A stretch of 59,954 bases of DNA from an uncultured Clostridia bacterium (GCA_946408995.1 CAMJUL010000013.1:1-59954), one strand, 5' to 3'. Counted from the first letter of the stretch, positions 43,286-52,069 are shown. Numbers and translations are program-made. The notes: a model not told the origin generated them from the letters alone.

Positions 43286-43324
43286 AGGACGGGGGACGGG
43301 GTTCATGCGGAATGGGAAGCGTGC

Positions 43325-43425
43325 GGAGTGGAATGTGGAAAGTGAAAAGTGAAATGACGAGGACAACGATTTCATTTCACTTTCCCTTTGAACGCTGTAC
43401 ACTGCACGCTCCACATTTCACACTT
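43325..43425. repeat. Short-repeat tract with GTGAAATG in direct and inverted copies
   Basis: GTGAAATG (43349-43356) pairs with CATTTCAC (43373-43380), 24 bases between the starts. A second CATTTCAC is at 43414-43421 and a variant GTGGAATG at 43328-43335. The tract fills the space between the two DHH genes. The same 8-mer builds the hairpin array at 54085-54195. Confidence 0.6.
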
Positions 43426-43455
43426 CTTAAAGGGCGTTGAAGGGGGAGAAGGACC

Positions 43456-44442
43456 ATGGAGCGGGAGATCCGGGAAAGGATCCTTGAGAAGATCCGGGAA
43501 TACGATACGGTGATGCTCTTCAGGCACAAGCGCATGGACGGGGACTGCGTGGGCGCCTCCAAGGGGCTCAAGCGGGTGATAGAGAAAAGCTTTCCTGAAA
43601 AAAGGGTGCTGCTGATTGACGGGCAGCACAGCGATTACCTCTCCTTCGCCGGGGTGGACGACGCCGAGGTGGGGGAAGAGGTCTATCGGCAGGCCCTTGG
43701 CATCGTGGTGGACACCGGCAACCGGGAAAGGATCTCCAACCCCCGGTACGCCCTGTGCAGGGAGCTGATCAAGATCGACCACCACATCGAGACGGACCCC
43801 TACGGGGACCTGAACTGGGTGGAGGACGAGCGCGCTTCGGCCTGCGAGATGGTGGCGGATTTCTGCCTTGGGTTCAGGGACTGCCTGTGCCTGGACAGGG
43901 AGGCGGCGGAGCTTCTTTTTATGGGCATGGTGACCGACAGCGGCCGGTTCCGGACCAGCGAAGTCACCGGGGAGACGCTGCGCCTGGCGGCGGCCCTGCT
44001 GGATAAGGGGGTGGATACGGTCCGGCTTTACGGGAACCTGTATCTGCAGGAATTCGAAAGCCTGAAATTCGCCTCCTTCGTGTACGAGACCATGGAAAAG
44101 ACCCCAAACGGCGTGGCCTGGGTGTACATCAGCCGGGCTGACCAGGCGCGGTTCGGCCTGACCTTCGAGGACGCCTCCAACGCTATTTCGCTGATCGATT
44201 CCATCCGGGGCTGCCTGTGCGCCCTGGCCTTCATCGAGTGCCCGACGGCCGGGGAGGGCATCCGGGTGCGGCTCCGCAGCCGGTACATGCCCGTGGACGG
44301 TCTTGCGGGAAGGTATCGGGGGGGCGGGCACGCCTTTGCCAGCGGCAGCACGGTCTATGACCGGGGGGAGGCCCAGGCCCTGATCCGGGACGCGGACGAG
44401 GCGGTCCGGACCTGGAAGGAGACGCACGACGATTGGATGTGA
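43456..44442 (+). CDS. DHH-family phosphoesterase, NrnA-like (copy 2)
   Basis: This 328-residue paralogue of the preceding protein keeps all DHH catalytic residues: RHKRMDGDCVGA (His24, Asp28, Asp30), VVDTG (Asp86), IDHHIE (Asp108, His109, His110), and GGGHAFASG in DHHA1. The sequence has diverged clearly from copy 1, so a different substrate range (for example pAp, cyclic-dinucleotide products or DNA versus RNA oligomers) is likely. GGGGGAGAAGG precedes the ATG. Its stop codon lies inside the terminator stem. Confidence 0.92.
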   Translation: MEREIRERILEKIREYDTVMLFRHKRMDGDCVGASKGLKRVIEKSFPEKRVLLIDGQHSDYLSFAGVDDAEVGEEVYRQALGIVVDTGNRERISNPRYALCRELIKIDHHIETDPYGDLNWVEDERASACEMVADFCLGFRDCLCLDREAAELLFMGMVTDSGRFRTSEVTGETLRLAAALLDKGVDTVRLYGNLYLQEFESLKFASFVYETMEKTPNGVAWVYISRADQARFGLTFEDASNAISLIDSIRGCLCALAFIECPTAGEGIRVRLRSRYMPVDGLAGRYRGGGHAFASGSTVYDRGEAQALIRDADEAVRTWKETHDDWM

Positions 44443-44465
44443 CGGAAGGATTTTTCCGTCTTTTT
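44441..44465 (+). terminator. Terminator of the second DHH gene
   Basis: GACGGAA and TTCCGTC pair across a 6-nt loop, followed by TTTTT. The stem includes the last bases of the stop codon. Confidence 0.85.
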
Positions 44466-44478
44466 CTTCCGACGGGGG

Positions 44479-44506
44479 TGGATTTTATCCATTTTTTCGG
44501 TATAAT
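44479..44506 (+). promoter_or_regulatory. Candidate promoter of the right ABC importer operon
   Basis: A perfect -10 TATAAT at 44501-44506 has a weak -35 (TGGATT, 44479-44484) at 16 bp. It would drive the RDD gene and the importer genes behind it. Confidence 0.5.
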
Positions 44507-44564
44507 AGAAATGCCCGTGGAAAAGAGAACAAAAGAAGAACCATTTGGAGGAGGCATTCCGGCG

Positions 44565-45323
44565 ATGGAGGACCTGCAGAAGGCGAGCCTGTGGAAACGT
44601 GCCTCCGCTTTTTTGTTTGACATGATTTTGCTGGGCATCGCGGCAGTGCTCTTTTCCTGGGCGCTGAGCGCCCTGTGCGGCTACGACGGCTGGCAGAGGA
44701 CCCTGGAGGAGGCCTATGCCCGGTACGGCGCGGAATACGGCGTGAATTTCCGCATGGACCAGGCGGCCTATGACGCCCAGACGGAGGCGGAGAGGGCCCG
44801 TCTGGAGGAGGCCTACCTGGCCCTGTCTTCGGACGGCGAGGCGGTCCGGGCCTATGACATGGTGATGCAGCTGACAGTCACCATTACCTCCCTGGGGATC
44901 TTTCTGGCCTTTGCGGTCCTGGAATTCGCCGTGCCCCTATGCCTGGGGGACGGCAGGTCCGTGGGGAAGAAGCTTTTCTCCCTGGGGGTCATGCGCAGGG
45001 AGGGCATCCGGGTCCGGGGGCCATCCCTGTTCATCCGGGCGATTCTTGGAAAGTACGCCATTGAGACCATGATCCCCGTCCTCATCGTCCTGATGATCTA
45101 CTGGGGGTCCATCGGCGTTGTGGGCCCGGCGGTGCTTGGGCTGCTCCTGGTGCTTGAGGCGGCGCTGCTGTTTGCGACCCCCACCAACGCCCTCCTCCAC
45201 GATCTTCTTTCGGACACCGTGGTCATCGACTATCCCAGTCAGCGGATCTTTGACACCCGGGAAGACAAAATCGCCTGGCTCGAACAAAAGCATACCGAAA
45301 GGGCAGCCGCGCAGCGCGACTGA
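44565..45323 (+). CDS. RDD-family membrane protein
   Basis: This 252-residue membrane protein belongs to the RDD family (transport-like, function mostly unknown). The N-terminal helix has RASAFLFDMILLG, followed by a long charged extracytoplasmic or cytoplasmic loop (about 50-100), then helices near 105-125, 165-185 and 190-210. GRSVGKKLFSLGVM and LLHDLLSDTVV are typical RDD traits. The ATG at 44565 follows GGAGGAGG. It lies 33 bp before the right importer ATPase gene and probably shares its transcript. Confidence 0.85.
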   Translation: MEDLQKASLWKRASAFLFDMILLGIAAVLFSWALSALCGYDGWQRTLEEAYARYGAEYGVNFRMDQAAYDAQTEAERARLEEAYLALSSDGEAVRAYDMVMQLTVTITSLGIFLAFAVLEFAVPLCLGDGRSVGKKLFSLGVMRREGIRVRGPSLFIRAILGKYAIETMIPVLIVLMIYWGSIGVVGPAVLGLLLVLEAALLFATPTNALLHDLLSDTVVIDYPSQRIFDTREDKIAWLEQKHTERAAAQRD

Positions 45324-45356
45324 ATGCGGCCCCGCGCGGAAGAAAGGACACGACCC

Positions 45357-46469
45357 ATGAAAATCGTTCTCCAGAACCTGACCAAGATTTTCCCCAGCCG
45401 GAACAAAAAATCCGGCGAAGAAGTGGTCGCGGTGAACAACTTCAACTTTGAGATCCCCGACGGAAAGCTGATCGGTCTCCTGGGCCCCTCCGGCTGCGGC
45501 AAGTCCACCACCCTGTATATGATCAGCGGTCTGCAGAAACCCTCCAGCGGCAGGATTTTCTTTGGGGACGACGACGTGACGGAACTGTCCACGGAGAACC
45601 GGGGCATCGGCCTGGTGTTCCAGAACTACGCTTTGTACCCCCACATGACGGTCAAGCAGAACATCCTATTCCCCCTGCAGAACCTCAAGGGGAAGGATAA
45701 ACTGACCAAGGAGCAGATGCTGGACCGGGCCCAGGAAGCCGCGAGGCTCGTGCAGATCGACCAGCTTCTGGACCGCAAGCCCAGCGAGCTTTCCGGCGGC
45801 CAGCAGCAGCGGGTGGCCATCGCCCGGGCGCTGGTCAAAATGCCCAAGGTGCTGCTTTTGGACGAGCCGCTGTCCAACCTGGACGCGCGGCTGCGCCTGC
45901 AGACCCGGGAGGAGATCCGCCGCATCCAGAAGGAGACCGGCATCACTACGGTGTTTGTCACCCACGACCAGGAGGAGGCCATGAGCATCTCCGACATGAT
46001 CGTGGTGATGAAGCTGGGCGTGGTCCAGCAGATCGGAAAACCCCAGGAGGTGTACGACGACCCGGCCAACCTGTTCGTGGCCAAATTCCTGGGGACCCCG
46101 CCCATCAACGTCTTCAGGGGCAGCGTCCGCGCAGGACAATTGTACCTGGGGGAGGAGGCGGTGCTGAAGGTGTCCGGCGCCCCGGACGGGGACGTGGACG
46201 TGGGCATCCGGCCCGAAGGCTTCCTTCTGGACCCCCAGGGCCCCTTAAGCTGCAGCCCCCTGAACGTGGAGGTCATGGGCCGGGACGTCAGCGTGGTCTC
46301 CACCCATCCCGCGTCGGAGAACCCCATGGTCCGCTCCATCATCAACGCCGACAGCGGCGCGGACATTTCCTCTGGCACGGTCCGCTACAGCATCAAGCCC
46401 CACAAGCTCTTCCTTTTTGACCGGGAGAGCGGGAAAAGGATCCCGTTTGAGGTGAAGCAGCATGGTTGA
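45357..46469 (+). CDS. ABC importer ATPase, MsmX/UgpC type (right operon)
   Basis: This 370-residue ATPase is a close paralogue of the left-operon ATPase at 40997. It has Walker A GPSGCGKST, signature LSGGQQQR, Walker B LLLDEPLSNLD and switch FVTHDQEEA. The N-terminus carries the same shape, TKIFPSRNKKSGEEVVAVNNFNF split by a charged insert. A C-terminal TOBE-like domain begins near residue 245. It overlaps the permease gene by 8 bp. Confidence 0.92.
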   Translation: MKIVLQNLTKIFPSRNKKSGEEVVAVNNFNFEIPDGKLIGLLGPSGCGKSTTLYMISGLQKPSSGRIFFGDDDVTELSTENRGIGLVFQNYALYPHMTVKQNILFPLQNLKGKDKLTKEQMLDRAQEAARLVQIDQLLDRKPSELSGGQQQRVAIARALVKMPKVLLLDEPLSNLDARLRLQTREEIRRIQKETGITTVFVTHDQEEAMSISDMIVVMKLGVVQQIGKPQEVYDDPANLFVAKFLGTPPINVFRGSVRAGQLYLGEEAVLKVSGAPDGDVDVGIRPEGFLLDPQGPLSCSPLNVEVMGRDVSVVSTHPASENPMVRSIINADSGADISSGTVRYSIKPHKLFLFDRESGKRIPFEVKQHG

Positions 46470-47406
46470 AAGCAAACAGCAATGGAAGGCCTGGCTGTAT
46501 CTGGCGCCGGCGATCGTGCTTCTGATGGTGTTCACCGTGTGGCCCATCGTCAACACCGTGCGTATGTCCCTTCTTGAGGGCTACAGCGGCCTCAAGGCGG
46601 CCGGCGGGGCGACGTTCCAGTTCGGCTTTGGCAATTTTGAAAAGGTGATTCAGTACCGCAGGTTTGTGCAGTGCCTGAGGAATACGGTGCTCCTGTGCGT
46701 GTGGACGGTGCCCATTTCCACCTTCCTGGCCCTGCTCATCGCGGTGGCCCTCAATTCCATCAAGCCCCTGCAGAAGGCCCTGCAGACCATCTTTTTCCTG
46801 CCCTATGTCACCAACTCCATCGCCATCGGCATGGTCTTTGCGGCCATGTTCAACATCGTGGGCAGCTTTTACGGCACCCAGAACGAGATCATCGTCACGG
46901 CGGGCATCATCAACAACGTCATCGAGTTTTTCGGCGGGAAGCCGGTCAACTGGATCAACTACGGCTCCAGCTACATGGCGAACATGACCGTCATGATCGT
47001 CTACATCGTCTGGAACGCGCTTCCGTTCAAGATATTGATCCTCCTTGGCGGCCTGCAGAGCATCAACAAGCAGTATTACGAGGCGGCCAAGGTGGACAGC
47101 GCTCCCCGCAGCCGGGTCTTCTGGCGCATCACGGTGCCCCTGCTTTCCCCCATGCTGGCCTATGTCATCATCACCGGGTTTATCGGCGGCTTCAAGGAAT
47201 ATACCAGCATCGTGGGCATCTTCGGCGAGAAAATGGGCCCTCCCGACGACGCGGGGCGGCTCAACACCATGGTGGGGTTTATCTATGACAGCCTGAGCGC
47301 CAACAACCAGGGCCGCGCCAGCGCGGCGGCGCTGATCCTGTTCGGCATCATCCTGGTGGTGACGCTGATCAACCTGCAGGTGAGCAAAAAACGCGTTCAT
47401 TATTGA
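46462..47406 (+). CDS. ABC importer permease, MalF/UgpA type (right operon)
   Basis: This 314-residue permease has six predicted helices, opening KAWLYLAPAIVLLMVFTVWPI. The EAA loop is YYEAAKVDSAPRSRVFWRITVP. It shares the VALNSIKPLQKALQTIFFLP segment with its left-operon paralogue. The start overlaps the end of the ATPase gene. The MalG-type permease gene follows after 11 bp. Confidence 0.93.
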   Translation: MVESKQQWKAWLYLAPAIVLLMVFTVWPIVNTVRMSLLEGYSGLKAAGGATFQFGFGNFEKVIQYRRFVQCLRNTVLLCVWTVPISTFLALLIAVALNSIKPLQKALQTIFFLPYVTNSIAIGMVFAAMFNIVGSFYGTQNEIIVTAGIINNVIEFFGGKPVNWINYGSSYMANMTVMIVYIVWNALPFKILILLGGLQSINKQYYEAAKVDSAPRSRVFWRITVPLLSPMLAYVIITGFIGGFKEYTSIVGIFGEKMGPPDDAGRLNTMVGFIYDSLSANNQGRASAAALILFGIILVVTLINLQVSKKRVHY

Positions 47407-47417
47407 GAGGTGCGCAC

Positions 47418-48311
47418 ATGACACAGAAATCCATGTCGGTCATGCATGACCGGGATCTGGGGAAGACCAGCGCGCGCCAGAAGGCGGGCAAGGCCCTGGT
47501 GTATTTCGGCATCTACGCTTTTCTGATCCTGATGGCGCTGATTGTGCTGTTCCCCTTTTACTGGATGCTGATCTCCTCGGTCAAGTCCCTGGAGGAATAC
47601 CGCCTGAGCACCCCCACCCTCTGGCCGAGGATGATTTTGCTTGGCAACTACGCGGAGGCCTTTACCACCGCGGCCCTGGGAAGGCTGTTTGTCAACACCC
47701 TGATCGTCGGAGTGGTGTCCACGATCCTGTCCCTGGTGATCACGGTCCTGACGGCCTTTGCCTTCGCCCGGCTTGAGTTCAAGGGGAAGGAGCTTTTGTT
47801 CGCGGCGCTCCTGGCCACCATGATGATCCCCGGGGAACTGTTTACCATCACCAATTACTCCACCGTGACCACCTTCGGCTGGATCAACACCTACACGGTT
47901 CTGATCGTGCCGTTCCTGGTGAGCGTGTTCTACATCTACCTGCTCCGGCAGAATTTCCTGCAGATCCCCAACGAACTGTACCTGGCGGCCAAGGTGGACG
48001 GCACCAGCGACTGGAAATACCTGTGGAAGGTGATGGTGCCCCTGTCCCTGCCCACGCTGATTTCCATTACCATCCTCAAGATGATGGGCGCCTGGAACAG
48101 CTATATCTGGCCCCGCCTGGTAGCCAACGACGAGGCCCATCGGCTGATCACCAACGGACTGCGCAACGCCTTTACGGACACCACGGGGGACGTCAATTAC
48201 CCCGTGCAGATGGCCGCCGTGGCCCTGGTCTCCCTCCCGTTGTTCCTGGTGTTCGTGTTCCTGCGCAAATACATCATGTCCGGCGTCAGCCGCAGCGGCA
48301 TCAAGGGTTAA
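47418..48311 (+). CDS. ABC importer permease, MalG/UgpE type (right operon)
   Basis: This 297-residue permease has helix 1 FPFYWMLISSVKS, AFAFARLEFKGK, the EAA loop YLAAKVDGTSDWKYLWKVMVP and the C-terminus GVSRSGIKG, matching the left-operon paralogue almost motif for motif. The start is the ATG at 47418 with GAGAGGTG upstream. It is followed 48 bp later by the binding-protein gene. Confidence 0.93.
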   Translation: MTQKSMSVMHDRDLGKTSARQKAGKALVYFGIYAFLILMALIVLFPFYWMLISSVKSLEEYRLSTPTLWPRMILLGNYAEAFTTAALGRLFVNTLIVGVVSTILSLVITVLTAFAFARLEFKGKELLFAALLATMMIPGELFTITNYSTVTTFGWINTYTVLIVPFLVSVFYIYLLRQNFLQIPNELYLAAKVDGTSDWKYLWKVMVPLSLPTLISITILKMMGAWNSYIWPRLVANDEAHRLITNGLRNAFTDTTGDVNYPVQMAAVALVSLPLFLVFVFLRKYIMSGVSRSGIKG

Positions 48312-48359
48312 TCGGCATTTGCCTTTTAATAAATCTTACAAGAAGGAAGGTCTGTCTCC

Positions 48360-49748
48360 ATGAAAAAGCTTGTATCCGTGTTCCTGGCCCTGCTGATGAT
48401 GCTGGGCCTGTGCGCGCCGTCCCTGGCCGCGTTCGAGGTTCCTGCGGAGGGGTATGACGGAAGCGAGGTCACCATTACCTTCTACAACACCATGGGCAGC
48501 AACCTGACCGCGGTGCTGGACGAGTACATCGCCCAGTTCAACGAGCTGTATCCCAACATCCACGTGGAGTACTCTTCCGTGGGCTCCTATGACGATGTGC
48601 GGGACCAGGTGAGCACCGAGATCACCGTGGGCAACCAGCCCAACATCGCCTACTGCTATCCGGACCACGTGGCCCTGTACAACCTGGCCAAGGCGGTCCA
48701 GACCCTGGACGAACTGATCGAAAGCGACGTGACCGTTACCCGCGCCGACGGCAGCACCGAGAAGCTGGGCCTCACCGAGGAGCAGCGGGCGGACTTCATC
48801 GAAGGCTATTACAAAGAGGGCCAGGAGTTCGGCGACGGCCTGACCTACACCATGCCCTTCTCCAAATCCACCGAAGTGCTCTATTATGACAAAACCTTCT
48901 TTGAGGCCAACGGCCTGACCGTCCCCACCAACTGGGACGAGATGGAGGAGACCTGCGCGAAGATCAAGGAGATCGCCCCCAACTCCATCCCCCTGGGGTA
49001 TGACAGCTCCGCCAACTGGTTCATCACCATGACCGAGCAGTACGGGTCCGAGTACACCAGCGCCACCGAGCCCCACTTCCTCTTCAACAACGAGACCAAC
49101 CGCGCCTTCATCAAGCGCTTCAGCGAGTGGTACAACAAGGGCTACCTGACCACCCAGAAGCTCTACGGCGCTTACACCTCCGGCCTGTTCACCTCTACCT
49201 CCGAGGTCCGCTGCTACATGTGCATCGGCTCCTCCGCCGGCGCCACCTATCAGCGCCCCGCGGCCAACGCCGACGGCACCTATCCCTTTGAGGTGGGCAT
49301 CACCACCATTCCCCAGGTGGACGCCAGCAACCGCAAGGTCATCTCCCAGGGCCCCAGCGTGTGCATCTTTAAGAAGAACAATCCCCAGGAAGTCGTCGCC
49401 TCCTGGCTGTTTGTCAAGTACCTGACCACCAGCACCGATTTCCAGGCGGAATTCTCCATGGCCTCCGGGTACGTGCCGGTGCTCAAGAGCGTGGACACCA
49501 ACGAGGTGTACGCCGACTTCCTGTCCAAGGCGGACGGCGGCAACTACATTTCCGCCCTGAGCGCCAAGGTATGTCTTGAGCAGGCGGACGCCTATTACAC
49601 CTCTCCCGCCTTCAACGGCTCCTCCACGGCCAGGGACCAGGTGGACATCCTCCTGAACAAGTGCCTGCCCATGAGCGGCGACAACGTGGACGCCCAGATT
49701 GAGGACGCGTTTGAAGACGCGATCGATGAATGCGAGTACAGCTTCTGA
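48360..49748 (+). CDS. ABC importer substrate-binding protein, SBP family 1 (right operon)
   Basis: This 462-residue secreted binding protein has a signal peptide of about 24 residues (MKKLVSVFLALLMMLGLCAPSLA). A proper lipobox is lacking, unlike the left paralogue. Family-1 features are VTITFYNTMGSN, YIAQFNELYPNIHVEY, and SQGPSVCIFKKNNPQEVVASW. There is no C-terminal membrane helix. The last 19 bp overlap the start of the secreted nuclease gene. That link argues that the nuclease and importer act together. Confidence 0.88.
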   Translation: MKKLVSVFLALLMMLGLCAPSLAAFEVPAEGYDGSEVTITFYNTMGSNLTAVLDEYIAQFNELYPNIHVEYSSVGSYDDVRDQVSTEITVGNQPNIAYCYPDHVALYNLAKAVQTLDELIESDVTVTRADGSTEKLGLTEEQRADFIEGYYKEGQEFGDGLTYTMPFSKSTEVLYYDKTFFEANGLTVPTNWDEMEETCAKIKEIAPNSIPLGYDSSANWFITMTEQYGSEYTSATEPHFLFNNETNRAFIKRFSEWYNKGYLTTQKLYGAYTSGLFTSTSEVRCYMCIGSSAGATYQRPAANADGTYPFEVGITTIPQVDASNRKVISQGPSVCIFKKNNPQEVVASWLFVKYLTTSTDFQAEFSMASGYVPVLKSVDTNEVYADFLSKADGGNYISALSAKVCLEQADAYYTSPAFNGSSTARDQVDILLNKCLPMSGDNVDAQIEDAFEDAIDECEYSF

Positions 49749-51001
49749 GCCTGTTCCTGGCTGTCCTGCTCCTCCTGGCCCCGGGCTGGGCGGAGCAGGC
49801 CGCCGGGGAAGGGAATTTGGCCGTTTCGATCTCCCCCGCGTCCCAGGGGGAGACCCTTCAGCTGTCCGTGAGGGTGAAGACCTTCATTGACGGGGACACC
49901 ACCCACTTTGTTTCCGTGGACGACCCTGGTCAGGTCCTAAAGGCCCGCTACCTTGCGGTCGACACGCCGGAGTCCACGGGCAAGATTGAGCCCTGGGGCA
50001 AGGCCGCGTCCCTGTTCACCCGCCAAAGGCTTGAAAACGCCTCCCACATCCTCCTGGAATCCGACGACGGCAGTTGGAACCTGGATTCCTCCGGGGAAAG
50101 GATCCTGGTCTGGGTCTGGTACCGGGAGGACGGGGGCCCCTGGCGGAATCTGAACGTGGAGCTTTTGCAGATGGGCCTGGCCATCGCCTATTCCAGCGCC
50201 AACAACCGCTACGGGGAGACCTGCATGGCGGCCATCCGCCAGGCCAGGGACCTGAAAAAGGGCGTCTATTCCGGCGAAAAGGACCCGGACTTCTACTACG
50301 GCGACGCCGTGGAAATGACCCTGAAGGAGCTTCGGACCCATCTTCGGTCCTACGAGGGCATCCAGGTGGCCTTTGAGGGCGTCGTCACGGTCAATCACGA
50401 CAATTCCGTCTTCGTGGAGGAACTGGATGCGGAGACCGGCCTGGTCTTTGGCATCCCCGTGTATTACGGATACCATCTCAGCGGCGGCGGCCTGGAGATC
50501 CTCAGGGTCGGCAACCGGGTGCGCATCGTGGGCAAGGTCCAGTATTACGAGGCGGGGGACGCCTGGCAGGTTTCCGGCGTCACCTACCGCATGATGAAGC
50601 CCAAGGACCCGAACAACCTGCAGAAGATCAGCGAAGGCCACGCCCCGCAGTGGACGGTGACCGACGCCAAGACCCTGCAGGAAGGCACGGTCCTGCTCCC
50701 CGGGGAAGAAGGAATGGAGGAGTTTTCCCTCGCCTTCCTGGCGGAGGGCACCACCGTGACCCTGGAGGACGTGACCGTCCAGGGCGGCTACACCTCCCAG
50801 AACGGCGCCATGACGCTGTTTTGCACCCAGGGAGGCACGGCGGTCCAGCTGCGCACGATCCCCCTGAAGGATGAAAGCGGTCAGCCCCTGACCCATGAGG
50901 CCCTCCGGGGCCGCGTGGCGCGGGTCCGGGGGATCGTGGGGCACTACAACAACGAAACGCAGATCGAGGTGCTGACCCCGGATGGGTTGGCGCTCCGGTA
51001 A
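49730..51001 (+). CDS. Secreted thermonuclease-like (SNase) protein with C-terminal OB-like domains
   Basis: This 423-residue protein has a signal peptide (about 1-22, LLSLFLAVLLLLAPGWAE). The SNase domain (about 43-182) keeps the residues that matter in staphylococcal nuclease: FIDGDT (Asp56, metal), RYLAVDTPES (Arg73, Asp78, Glu81) and GERILVW (Arg124). Two OB-like barrels follow (about 210-290 and 330-420). Active extracellular cleavage of DNA or RNA is therefore likely. The ATG lies inside the binding-protein gene (19-bp overlap) without a strong RBS, so translation is probably coupled. A tandem OB-like protein gene follows after 20 bp. Confidence 0.85.
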   Translation: MRVQLLSLFLAVLLLLAPGWAEQAAGEGNLAVSISPASQGETLQLSVRVKTFIDGDTTHFVSVDDPGQVLKARYLAVDTPESTGKIEPWGKAASLFTRQRLENASHILLESDDGSWNLDSSGERILVWVWYREDGGPWRNLNVELLQMGLAIAYSSANNRYGETCMAAIRQARDLKKGVYSGEKDPDFYYGDAVEMTLKELRTHLRSYEGIQVAFEGVVTVNHDNSVFVEELDAETGLVFGIPVYYGYHLSGGGLEILRVGNRVRIVGKVQYYEAGDAWQVSGVTYRMMKPKDPNNLQKISEGHAPQWTVTDAKTLQEGTVLLPGEEGMEEFSLAFLAEGTTVTLEDVTVQGGYTSQNGAMTLFCTQGGTAVQLRTIPLKDESGQPLTHEALRGRVARVRGIVGHYNNETQIEVLTPDGLALR

Positions 51002-51021
51002 CAGAAAGGAAGTTCAACACC

Positions 51022-52026
51022 ATGAAAAAAGGATTTGTGGCCCTTTGCCTTTGCCTGGTACTCTGCCTTTGCTGCGGCGCGGTCCTTGCCGAGGATCCGG
51101 GCCTGAAGGACGCCAGGAGCTATGTCAACCTGATGTACAAGAACAAGCCCGCTTCCACCCCCAAGGATTACCAGCTGATCGGCTCCGTGCCCAGTGACGG
51201 GGAGCCCTACACCGTGGAATGGACCACGGACAGCGACACCATCACCGTCCTCCGCGGGGAAGACGGCATGGTGACCATCGACGTCAACGAGGACAACCCC
51301 AAGGAAGTCGCCTACGTGCTGACAGCCGTCATTTCCAACGCCGCCGGAGAGACCGCCGAGGTGTCCTTTGAGCGCTTCGTGCCCGCCGCCATCAACCTGG
51401 ACATCCTCTCCGACGAGGAGATCGTGGCCATCGCCTACACCCTGGAGGATGGCGCCTCCCTGCCCGCCGACACCGCCCTCAGGGGCAAGGTCGTGGCCAT
51501 CCCCACGCCCTGGAGCGAGCAGTACGGCAACATCACCGTCAACATCCAGGTGGGCGACCTTGCAGACCAGGTAGTGCAGTGCTACCGCCTGACCGGTGAG
51601 GGCGCCGCTGCCCTGGCCGAAGGGGACGAGGTGGCCGTGGCCGGCCGCATCAAGAACTACAAGGGCACCATCGAGTTCGACAAGGGCTGCGTGCTGATCC
51701 CCGCCGAAGAGGTCCAGTCCGCCCGGGTGGCCCTGTACGCCTACTCCCTGGAGGAGAGCGCCGCGATGAGCCGTCCCTCCACGATGACCGGCGTTGTCAC
51801 CGAGATCCCCAGCGCCTACAGCGAGCAGTATGGCAACATCACCGTCAACATCGTGGCGGCGGGCCTGGAGAACTACAAGGTGCAGTGCTACCGCCTCAAG
51901 GGCGAGGGCGTGGAGACCCTGGCTGTGGGCGATGTCGTGACCGTGAGCGGCACCATCAAGAACTACAAGGGCACCATCGAGTTTGACTCCGGCTGCGTCC
52001 TGGACGCGGTGGTCAAGGCGAACTGA
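51022..52026 (+). CDS. Secreted protein with an Ig-like domain and two tandem OB-like repeats
   Basis: This 334-residue protein has a Cys-rich signal peptide (about 1-23, CLCCGAVLA). An Ig-like segment (about 27-122) has VEWTTDSDTITV and VTIDVNEDNP. Two near-duplicate OB-like units follow (about 132-226 and 235-327), each with SEQYGNITVNI, VQCYRL, GDEVAV or GDVVTV, and IKNYKGTIEFD. The repeats are visible in DNA too, about 305 bp apart (51518 and 51822; 51650 and 51955), showing a recent internal duplication. It follows the secreted nuclease in the right operon and ends at a terminator. Ligand unknown. Confidence 0.75.
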   Translation: MKKGFVALCLCLVLCLCCGAVLAEDPGLKDARSYVNLMYKNKPASTPKDYQLIGSVPSDGEPYTVEWTTDSDTITVLRGEDGMVTIDVNEDNPKEVAYVLTAVISNAAGETAEVSFERFVPAAINLDILSDEEIVAIAYTLEDGASLPADTALRGKVVAIPTPWSEQYGNITVNIQVGDLADQVVQCYRLTGEGAAALAEGDEVAVAGRIKNYKGTIEFDKGCVLIPAEEVQSARVALYAYSLEESAAMSRPSTMTGVVTEIPSAYSEQYGNITVNIVAAGLENYKVQCYRLKGEGVETLAVGDVVTVSGTIKNYKGTIEFDSGCVLDAVVKAN

Positions 52027-52041
52027 GCCCTGTTCCATTGG

Positions 52042-52069
52042 AAGGACCCGCCCCGTGCGGGTCCTTTTT
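52042..52069 (+). terminator. Terminator of the right ABC importer operon
   Basis: AAGGACCCGC (52042-52051) pairs with GCGGGTCCTT (52057-52066), followed by TTT. Confidence 0.9.
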
